Part shown: positions 1-4,990 of the stretch, piece after piece | How positions within the stretch are numbered: position 1 is the stretch's first letter | Layout: each line of letters starts with the position of its first letter | Assembly (NCBI GenBank): GCA_002724975.1 | Contig: PBQF01000022.1 | Span: 1-7,352 of the forward strand | DNA: 7,352 bases | Source of the DNA: Parcubacteria group bacterium | GTDB lineage: Bacteria; Patescibacteriota; Minisyncoccia; Phycocordibacterales; GCA-002724975 | Direction of reading: 5' to 3' | Translations under genes and position numbers: made by a program | The notes under the pieces: generated by a model | Seen by the model: only the letters and a program-made list of their open reading frames with translations | Databases searched by the model: none | Told to the model about the DNA's origin: nothing

Positions 1-149
1 CCGTTGAATGTGAAACTGACAAATATTACCGCTATTACGAAGAATGCGATACATAAGTATAATATTATCCTGCTAAACCTGCTTTGAAAAGACGTGGAAT
101 CATCTGGTTTCTTTTTAGATTGTCCGAATATGGCTTTAAATAAATGCAT
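1..149 (-). CDS. N-terminal fragment of a membrane-anchored protein of unknown function (cut by window edge)
   Basis: I do not recognise this gene. An open frame starts at an ATG at 147-149 (minus strand) and stays open for 49 codons to the window edge, so the C-terminus is missing. It begins MHLFKAIFGQSKKKPDD, a short basic stretch. After RFSR comes a strongly hydrophobic segment at about residues 28-49 (LYLCIAFFVIAVIFVSF), which reads as one membrane helix or uncleaved signal anchor with the N-terminus in the cytoplasm. The start lies 7 bases beyond the bioA stop, so the two genes are probably cotranscribed and translationally close. Only a weak purine stretch (GGAA) lies upstream, inside the end of bioA. 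The basic-then-hydrophobic pattern and the tight spacing argue for a real gene. The visible part does not allow a function call. Confidence 0.6.
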   Translation of the reverse strand, partial: MHLFKAIFGQSKKKPDDSTSFQSRFSRIILYLCIAFFVIAVIFVSFTFN

Positions 150-156
150 AAGAGTT

Positions 157-1521
157 TTAACCGGTTCCAGTGACAACTTCCAGAGATTCGTACAGGATAT
201 CCATTATCTTATTTAATTGCGAAATAGTTATGCATAAGGGTGGCATTACCACAAGGACATTGTCCAGCGGCCTGGTGATCAAACCGCGTTGTCTCGCTTC
301 CAGACAGACCTTCATCCCAACCTTTTCTTCCCATGAATAGGGCTCCTTTGTCTCCCTGTCTTTAACCAGTTCTATACCGGCAATGAGTCCGCATTGCCGC
401 ACGTCACCCACTGCCTTTAGTTCTTTGAACTGTTCGAGCCTCTCCTGTAAAACCGTGATCTTTGGAACAAGTCCCTCGATGACTTTTTCATTTTCAAATA
501 TATCGATATTCGCCAGGGCTGCTGAACATGCTAACGGATTGCCGGTATATGTATGGCCATGGAAAAAAGTTTTCTGTTCGCTATGTTTGCCGAGAAATGT
601 ATTGTAAATTTCGTCTGTAGTCAGGGTTGCTGCCAAAGGCATATAGCCTCCATTTAAACCTTTGGAGACAGTTAATATATCAGGCGTTACATTCTCGTGT
701 GCACACGCAAACATTTTTCCTGTACGGCCAAAACCGACCAGTACCTCATCTGCAATAAGAAGGATATTGTGTTCTTCACATAAATCTTTTACGCCGGATA
801 GATAGCCTTTAGGGTGAACAATCATTCCTCCTGCACCCTGTACAAGAGGCTCCATAACCATGGCCGCTATAGACGCAGAATTTTCCGATAATATTTCCTC
901 AAGCTTGCCCAGACATTCGAGCGAGCAAGATGTTTTGTCTTTACCGTATGGGCATCTGTAACAATAAGGTGATGGCGTAGTGAATGACTTAAGTAAAAGA
1001 GGCTTGAAAACAGCATGGAAAACCTCTACTCCGCTCACGCCAACTGCACCTAAAGAGTCGCCATGATATCCGTATTGTAACGTAACGTAGCTGGTCTTCT
1101 TTTTGTAGCCTTCATATTGCCAATATTGAAATGCCATTTTTATAGCCACTTCAATTGCATTGGAACCATTATCAGAATAGAATATTTTATTCAGGCCTTC
1201 AGGCGTTATCTCAACTAGGCGTTTCGCCAATTTGGCTGAAGGTATATTTGACATGCCCAGCAGGGTTGTATGAGCAACTTTATCAAGCTGGTCCTTTATT
1301 GCGTCGTCAATCTCTTTTCTTCTGTGTCCATGGACATTGCACCACATTGAAGAAACACCATCAATATACTCATTGCCATTGATGTCTCTCAGCATAACTC
1401 CGCTGCCGTCAACTATAATCAACGGTTCTTCTTTGACAAAATCTTTCATCTGCGTAAATGGATGCCACAGATACTGTTTATCCCAGAACTCTACTTGCTC
1501 TTTGGTTGTCTCTTCATGCAT
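157..1521 (-). CDS. bioA: Adenosylmethionine-8-amino-7-oxononanoate aminotransferase (DAPA synthase), biotin biosynthesis
   Basis: A cytoplasmic PLP enzyme of 454 residues that transaminates 7-keto-8-aminopelargonate (KAPA) to 7,8-diaminopelargonate (DAPA), the antepenultimate step of biotin synthesis. The family N-terminus FWDKQYLWHPFTQMKD is at 12-27. The substrate region SSMWCNVHGH is at 57-66, YGYHGDS at 150-156, the cofactor aspartate in ADEV at 257-260, and the Schiff-base lysine K287 in SKGLNGGYMPLA. FFHGHTYTGNP is at 319-329 and the C-terminal arginine motif LITRPL at 414-419. From memory it resembles the Bacillus-type BioA, including KTFFHGH and ETKEPY, more than the E. coli enzyme. 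An in-frame GTG at 1599 would add 26 residues, but they are unlike the family, so the ATG at 1521 is preferred although it has no Shine-Dalgarno. Cysteines 187, 190, 199 and 203 form a cluster. No other biotin gene is visible. Confidence 0.94.
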   Translation of the reverse strand: MHEETTKEQVEFWDKQYLWHPFTQMKDFVKEEPLIIVDGSGVMLRDINGNEYIDGVSSMWCNVHGHRRKEIDDAIKDQLDKVAHTTLLGMSNIPSAKLAKRLVEITPEGLNKIFYSDNGSNAIEVAIKMAFQYWQYEGYKKKTSYVTLQYGYHGDSLGAVGVSGVEVFHAVFKPLLLKSFTTPSPYCYRCPYGKDKTSCSLECLGKLEEILSENSASIAAMVMEPLVQGAGGMIVHPKGYLSGVKDLCEEHNILLIADEVLVGFGRTGKMFACAHENVTPDILTVSKGLNGGYMPLAATLTTDEIYNTFLGKHSEQKTFFHGHTYTGNPLACSAALANIDIFENEKVIEGLVPKITVLQERLEQFKELKAVGDVRQCGLIAGIELVKDRETKEPYSWEEKVGMKVCLEARQRGLITRPLDNVLVVMPPLCITISQLNKIMDILYESLEVVTGTG

Positions 1522-1631
1522 AACTGTAAATAAAAAGTTAAAAGTGACTAAAGTGGTTGATAGCACTTCGACTTTGCTTAGTGTGACGTCATCTTCCACC
1601 TAACAAACTGGCGGGAGAGTAGAAGGATGTC

Positions 1632-1793
1632 TTAACTGCCCCTTCCCTGTAACCATCTTCCTGCATAGAAGGATCCTATGCCCAGCCCTACGCACATAAT
1701 TTCCAGGTTCATAGAGTGCTTGACGATACCAAGATAAAGGCCTTCTACTAATAATAGCATGCCTAAAAGTTGCAAAAACCTTGCGATTAACAC
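1632..1793 (-). CDS. Small two-helix membrane protein, 53 residues, unknown function
   Basis: A short frame that a length cutoff would miss. It starts at a GTG at 1791-1793 and ends at a TAA at 1632-1634. The product begins MLIARFLQLLGMLLLVEGLY and ends GRWLQGRGS. There is a hydrophobic segment at about residues 2-23, a short polar turn (KHSMNLE, 25-31) and a second, glycine-containing segment at about 32-44, followed by a basic tail. This reads as a helical hairpin in the inner membrane. A purine-rich Shine-Dalgarno (AGGAAGG) lies about 10 bases before the GTG, and the gene follows the Bax-inhibitor-family gene by 54 bases on the same strand. The ribosome site, the membrane-protein composition and the way it fills an otherwise empty gap support a real gene. 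A start at the internal ATG (residue 12) is possible but has no ribosome site. I recognise no family with certainty. Confidence 0.72.
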   Translation of the reverse strand: MLIARFLQLLGMLLLVEGLYLGIVKHSMNLEIMCVGLGIGSFYAGRWLQGRGS

Positions 1794-1803
1794 TATATTA
1801 TTT

Positions 1804-1810
1804 CCTTCCT
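1804..1810 (-). promoter_or_regulatory. Shine-Dalgarno of the 53-residue protein
   Basis: AGGAAGG on the minus strand, 10 bases before the GTG at 1793. It decides the choice of the GTG start and is the main evidence, besides composition, that this short frame is translated. Confidence 0.6.
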
Positions 1811-1847
1811 TGAGCTAATGTATAATAAATGTTTTGTTATTGTACAA

Positions 1848-2594
1848 TTAGCGGCTTCTCAGTTTGGATAGTAGATGGAGAATCTCAATGTAGAGCCAGA
1901 CAAGCGTGATCATAAGGCCCAGTGCAGCTCTCCATTCCATAAATTTGGGAGACCCCTGTTCCACTCCATGTTCAATAAAGTCAAAATCTAGAACCAGATT
2001 GAGAGCGGCAATGACAACAATAAAACCACTGATACCAATTCCGATAATACCATTACTATGAATAAACGGGACGTTCATGCCAAAAAAACCAAGGATAAAG
2101 CTCACCATGTATATCATGAAGATTCCACCTGTTGCAGCGGTTACCCCAAGCTTAAAATTTTCAGTCGCCTTGATTAATCCTGATTTATAAGCAAACAAAA
2201 GTGCGAATAGAGTTCCAAAAGTGAGACCCACAGCCTGGATTACTATTCCGGGGAAACGTGCTTCCATAATGGAGGAGATTCCGCCTAAAAACAGTCCTTC
2301 CAATAAAGCATAAATCGGTGCTACTATCGGCGCGGTCGTTGGTTTGAAGATAGCAATCATTGCGGCGATGAATCCTCCGATGGCTCCGCCCCATAGATAC
2401 AGTGATATTTGGGACGATTCGAAGACAAAAAACTGACGCCATACCCACATTGCTGATATCAAGGCTAGGAACAGCATTATGCCTGTCTTGTTAACTGTCC
2501 CTTGAAGCGTCATCAAATTGTCTCTTTGCGCAAAGTCTCTAACTAGAGAAAATGTTTTTTTGTTTAGCCCAGGATTTGCGGATCTTGCTATCAT
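1848..2594 (-). CDS. Bax inhibitor-1/YccA family integral membrane protein
   Basis: A 248-residue polytopic inner-membrane protein. It has about seven hydrophobic segments, near residues 36-53, 65-82, 87-107, 118-137, 151-171, 183-203 and 224-243. The N-terminus (SANPGLNKKTF at 5-15, then MTLQGTVNKTG at 28-38) is the signature of the bacterial branch named Bax1-I / YccA-like (COG4760, PF12811). The C-terminal part has acidic residues within or beside helices: D203 and D205 in LDFDFIEHG, E237 in WLYIEILHLL. In the related Bacillus YetJ, paired aspartates control a pH-dependent calcium leak. Whether this branch conducts calcium is not established, so transport is only inferred. A strong Shine-Dalgarno fixes the start. 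The gene begins 36 bases after trpE and precedes the 53-residue membrane protein, probably in one transcript. Confidence 0.88.
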   Translation of the reverse strand: MIARSANPGLNKKTFSLVRDFAQRDNLMTLQGTVNKTGIMLFLALISAMWVWRQFFVFESSQISLYLWGGAIGGFIAAMIAIFKPTTAPIVAPIYALLEGLFLGGISSIMEARFPGIVIQAVGLTFGTLFALLFAYKSGLIKATENFKLGVTAATGGIFMIYMVSFILGFFGMNVPFIHSNGIIGIGISGFIVVIAALNLVLDFDFIEHGVEQGSPKFMEWRAALGLMITLVWLYIEILHLLSKLRSR

Positions 2595-2600
2595 TTCTAC

Positions 2601-2606
2601 CCACCT
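2601..2606 (-). promoter_or_regulatory. Shine-Dalgarno of the Bax-inhibitor-family gene
   Basis: AGGTGG on the minus strand, 6 bases before the ATG at 2594, in the 36-base gap after the trpE stop. It is one of the clearest ribosome sites in the window and contrasts with trpE and bioA, which lack one. Confidence 0.7.
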
Positions 2607-2630
2607 TTTTATGAATTGTTATGAGAGTTT

Positions 2631-4118
2631 TCAAATCCTCTCAGCTACTTCGATGGCTCTTAACAAGCCCTTCGCTTTATTGAGAGTTTCCTGGTATTCC
2701 ATCTCAGGGATCGAGTCTGCAACGATACCTGCACCGGCTTGTATATATGCATCTTTACCATTTTTCAAGACAATGGTCCTTATGGTAATACATGTATTTA
2801 TATCTCCGGAAAAGTTAATATAGCCTACCGCTCCACCATAAGGTCCGCGTCGTGTTTGTTCTAATTCATCTATTATCTCCATTGCCCTCACTTTTGGGGC
2901 GCCTGATAAGGTGCCGGCAGGCAGACATGCCCTTAAGCCGTCAAAGGCGTTTTTGTCGCTTCTTAATTTGCCACTGACGCTGGATGTAATATGCATTACG
3001 TGCGAGTATTTTTCTATTACCATTTTTTCGTCAATCGAGACGCTGTCGTATTGCGAAACACTTCCAACATCGTTTCTTCCTAAATCAAGGAGCATGATAT
3101 GTTCGGCAAGTTCTTTTGGGTCGGATAATAATTCTTTCGCCAGAAGTTCATCTTCTTCCGTTGTGCTCCCGCGCTTTCTTGTTCCTGCTATCGGTCTTAC
3201 GTTAATGTTTCCATCATCCACTTTTACCATAACTTCGGGAGAAGAGCCTATTAGCTCCAAGTCCTTCATTTTTATGTAGAACATATATGGCGAGGGGTTG
3301 ATTACTCTTAATGTCCGGTAAATATTAATAGGTTCAGCGTTTATCTCTGCTTGCAGACGTTGTGACAGAACCGCCTGTATTATGTCTCCGGCACGAATGT
3401 ATTCTTTACAGGTTTTGACTGCCTGAAGAAAATCAGATTCCTTAAAATTCGACGAGGACTTCAGGCTTAGCTCCCCTTTTTCGGTAATATCATCACTTAA
3501 TGTCATTACAGGGGTGCGGAGCTTATTAGTAACATTATCTATTTTATTAACCGCATCTTCATAGACATCTTGAATATCTCTTTCGTCTATGTGAGCCGCG
3601 CAGACTACTTTTATTGTTTTGTTTAAGTGGTCAAATACAATTGTTTCATCATAGAACATAAAGTACATATCCGGCAAATTTAAGTCATCAGTTGTTGAAT
3701 CCGGCAGCGTTTCGACGTAGCGCACAGAATCGTAAGATGTGTATCCAACTGCTCCGCCAAAAAAGTCTGGCAATCCATTTACGCGTACGGGAGAGAATTT
3801 GCTAATCTGTTGTTCCAGTGCTTTGAATGGATCTGTAGTTTCTATATGCGTAATCCCTTCCTTATTAAAGATTTCTACGTTAGAACCTTTGCATTTGAAC
3901 CCTGCAAAGGGATTACTGCCTATAGTTGAATATTTTGCGATTTTTTCGCCACCATCTGCGCTTTCCAGGAGAAATGCGTAGTTAGTTTCTGAAACCTTCT
4001 GAAATGCAGACACTGGGGTCAGAGTGTCTGCGAAAAGTTGACGGTATACAGGTACAACGTTCCCCTTCTTTGAAAGTTCTTTGAATTTACTGAATGTCGG
4101 GTAATATTGAGTTTTCAT
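2631..4118 (-). CDS. trpE: Anthranilate synthase component I
   Basis: A 495-residue cytoplasmic enzyme, the usual length for TrpE, that makes anthranilate from chorismate with ammonia supplied by the TrpG glutaminase: the first committed step of tryptophan synthesis. The N-terminal domain carries the tryptophan feedback motif LLES at 50-53, with NPSPYMFY at 274-281 as the other half of that pocket, so feedback inhibition is probably intact. The chorismate-binding domain has PIAGTRKRG at 309-317, H340 in LAEHIMLLDLGRND, SHVMH at 372-376, PAGTLSGAPKVRAM at 400-413, RRGPYGGAVGY at 423-433 and GAGIVADS at 462-469. The LLES motif and N-terminal domain favour TrpE over PabB. No trpG follows; the next gene is the Bax-inhibitor protein. 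The ATG at 4118 has no clear Shine-Dalgarno. A leader of roughly 77 bases from the predicted promoter shows no run of Trp codons, so classical attenuation is not evident. Confidence 0.95.
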   Translation of the reverse strand: MKTQYYPTFSKFKELSKKGNVVPVYRQLFADTLTPVSAFQKVSETNYAFLLESADGGEKIAKYSTIGSNPFAGFKCKGSNVEIFNKEGITHIETTDPFKALEQQISKFSPVRVNGLPDFFGGAVGYTSYDSVRYVETLPDSTTDDLNLPDMYFMFYDETIVFDHLNKTIKVVCAAHIDERDIQDVYEDAVNKIDNVTNKLRTPVMTLSDDITEKGELSLKSSSNFKESDFLQAVKTCKEYIRAGDIIQAVLSQRLQAEINAEPINIYRTLRVINPSPYMFYIKMKDLELIGSSPEVMVKVDDGNINVRPIAGTRKRGSTTEEDELLAKELLSDPKELAEHIMLLDLGRNDVGSVSQYDSVSIDEKMVIEKYSHVMHITSSVSGKLRSDKNAFDGLRACLPAGTLSGAPKVRAMEIIDELEQTRRGPYGGAVGYINFSGDINTCITIRTIVLKNGKDAYIQAGAGIVADSIPEMEYQETLNKAKGLLRAIEVAERI

Positions 4119-4134
4119 AACTTGTAAATTTCGC

Positions 4135-4162
4135 TTGACTTTAAGTTTTTTTTACATAGAAT
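4135..4162 (+). promoter_or_regulatory. Candidate sigma70-type promoter for the SPFH block
   Basis: TTGACT at 4135-4140 and TAGAAT at 4157-4162, separated by 16 bases; each box matches consensus at five of six bases. Transcription would start near 4169 and leave a leader of about 135 bases containing the 35-base tandem repeat. The -35 box lies just upstream of the trpE start codon, inside the predicted trpE leader. The spacer is AT-rich, where such matches occur by chance, so confidence is moderate. Confidence 0.4.
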
Positions 4163-4201
4163 TAACTGCTAAATTCCGCCCGGTTTTTGGCAACCAGATA
4201 G

Positions 4202-4230
4202 ATAATATAGGTTAAGATTCCTAATGTCAA
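4202..4230 (-). promoter_or_regulatory. Probable sigma70-type promoter of trpE and the genes after it
   Basis: On the minus strand, a perfect TTGACA -35 box (4230-4225) is followed by a 17-base spacer and a TATTAT -10 box (4207-4202, five of six matches). Transcription would start near 4195, giving a trpE leader of about 77 bases. This is the best promoter match in the window, correctly oriented, and lies in the only divergent intergenic region. No palindromic operator is evident over the boxes. Confidence 0.6.
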
Positions 4231-4235
4231 GATAA

Positions 4236-4305
4236 GATACTTGCTTAGATACATATAAGATTATCATAAAGACACTTGCTTAAATACATATAAGATTATC
4301 ATAAA
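4236..4305 (+). repeat. Two-copy 35-base tandem direct repeat abutting a start codon
   Basis: Copy 1 is 4236-4270 and copy 2 is 4271-4305. They match at 33 of 35 bases, differing at the third base (T/C) and at the thirteenth (G/A). Both share the core ACATATAAGATTATCATAAA. Copy 2 ends on the first A of the ATG of the 207-residue protein, so the repeat forms the whole translation-initiation region. A short related segment (TTAAGATT at 4212-4219) may be a degenerate remnant further upstream. Two copies only, so this is not a CRISPR. Confidence 0.92.
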
Positions 4306-4928
4306 TGTGGAAGAGGAAAAAGAAACAAAAGGAGGCTGAAGCAGTAGAAGAAACGGTTGATGCCGTAACCGAAAAATCCGCATCTTCGGAGGCAGGACAA
4401 GCGGTTAGTGTGGAAACCGAAAAAACCTCCTCTGCAGAGGAAGAAGAAAAGGTCAGTACGATAGCCGAGGAAGTTCCGTCCGTAGAAGAAGAAAAAGCGG
4501 TAAGTGCTATTGCAGAAAAGGCTCCACTTGAGAATGAGGAAGAGAGAACTAGAGTCGAAACAAGGAGTGCTCATGATGTAGAAAGCGTTTCGTCTTCTGG
4601 CGTTTACATTTTTGGTAGTAGGGTTGAAAGCCGTTTTAAGAAATTTATGACGGCTCTGTTTTCAATATTCCTTTTACCTCCTGCCATAGTATTTGGCTTG
4701 TCAGTAATAACGATTGTTGTGTTGATAGCTTTTCCCTTGGTTTCAATCGTTTTGCCAATAACGTTGTTGTCTTTATGTATACTTTTCATATTACTTCCTG
4801 TTGTGCTACCTTTCCTTACGGTTGTTTCCCTTATTACGGGAAAAGGAAAAGTGCAGTTTGGCTTGGAGAATAAAAGATTTGCGATCAGGGTGCTTGGTAT
4901 AACCATTCCCCCATACGCAGGTCGCTAG
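4305..4928 (+). CDS. Membrane protein with acidic repetitive N-terminus, unknown function
   Basis: I do not recognise a family. The 207-residue product starts with a basic patch (MWKRKKKQK). A highly acidic, Ala/Ser/Val-rich region at about 10-95 follows, probably disordered or coiled, and includes two imperfect 15-residue units at 46-60 and 61-75 that share EEEK and (T/A)IAE. Residues 114-177 are almost entirely hydrophobic, enough for two or three membrane helices, and the last 30 residues are a soluble tail (GKVQFGLENKRFAIRVLG). An in-frame TAA immediately precedes the ATG, which fixes the upstream limit. There is no Shine-Dalgarno, and the initiation region is the tandem repeat. It is first in the SPFH block, 62 bases before the next gene. 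Its place recalls NfeD-type partners of SPFH proteins, but the tail seems too short for the NfeD OB-fold, so I do not call it NfeD. Confidence 0.8.
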   Translation: MWKRKKKQKEAEAVEETVDAVTEKSASSEAGQAVSVETEKTSSAEEEEKVSTIAEEVPSVEEEKAVSAIAEKAPLENEEERTRVETRSAHDVESVSSSGVYIFGSRVESRFKKFMTALFSIFLLPPAIVFGLSVITIVVLIAFPLVSIVLPITLLSLCILFILLPVVLPFLTVVSLITGKGKVQFGLENKRFAIRVLGITIPPYAGR

Positions 4929-4990
4929 CGTATATGTACCTAAAACAAACTAAGTTAAGTGTAAATTTTTTTAAATTATAGAGATTCCAA

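Noticed and set aside
1584..1591. TGACGTCA palindrome upstream of bioA as a regulator site
   Set aside because: Eight bases only, does not match the biotin repressor operator as I know it, and there is no convincing promoter beside it.
1522..1599. Upstream in-frame GTG extension of bioA by 26 residues
   Set aside because: The added residues do not resemble the BioA N-terminus, and the GTG has no ribosome site. The ATG at 1521 puts the conserved FWDKQYLWHPFTQM at the expected distance from the start.
1821..1826. Perfect TATAAT on the plus strand between the 53-residue gene and the Bax-inhibitor gene
   Set aside because: No matching -35 box and no plus-strand gene downstream; the region is AT-rich.
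1839..1848. 10-base palindrome ATTGTACAAT at the end of the Bax-inhibitor gene
   Set aside because: Short, AT-rich, without a GC stem or a T-run, so it is neither a convincing terminator nor an identifiable operator.
2911..3279. Plus-strand open frame of 122 codons opposite trpE
   Set aside because: It is a serine/leucine-rich shadow of the trpE coding strand, covered entirely by conserved TrpE motifs on the other strand.
4119..4200. Tryptophan attenuator or T-box in the trpE leader
   Set aside because: No leader peptide with tandem Trp codons and no GC-rich hairpin followed by a T-run on the minus strand. The one weak stem (GGTT...AACC) is only four pairs.
4236..4305. Tandem repeat as a CRISPR array
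   Set aside because: Two head-to-tail units with no spacer between them and no cas genes.
4327..4335. Strong AAAAGGAGG Shine-Dalgarno-like string inside the 207-residue gene
   Set aside because: No ATG or GTG follows at a workable distance. The string results from the Lys-Glu codons of the N-terminus.
4299..4574. Minus-strand Phe/Leu-rich open frame opposite the acidic N-terminus of the 207-residue gene
   Set aside because: Its composition is what the complement of Glu/Lys-rich codons (GAA, AAG) gives. It has no ribosome site.
4305..4928. Calling the 207-residue protein NfeD
   Set aside because: The tail after the membrane region is about 30 residues, too short for the NfeD OB-fold. The acidic N-terminus is also not typical of that family.
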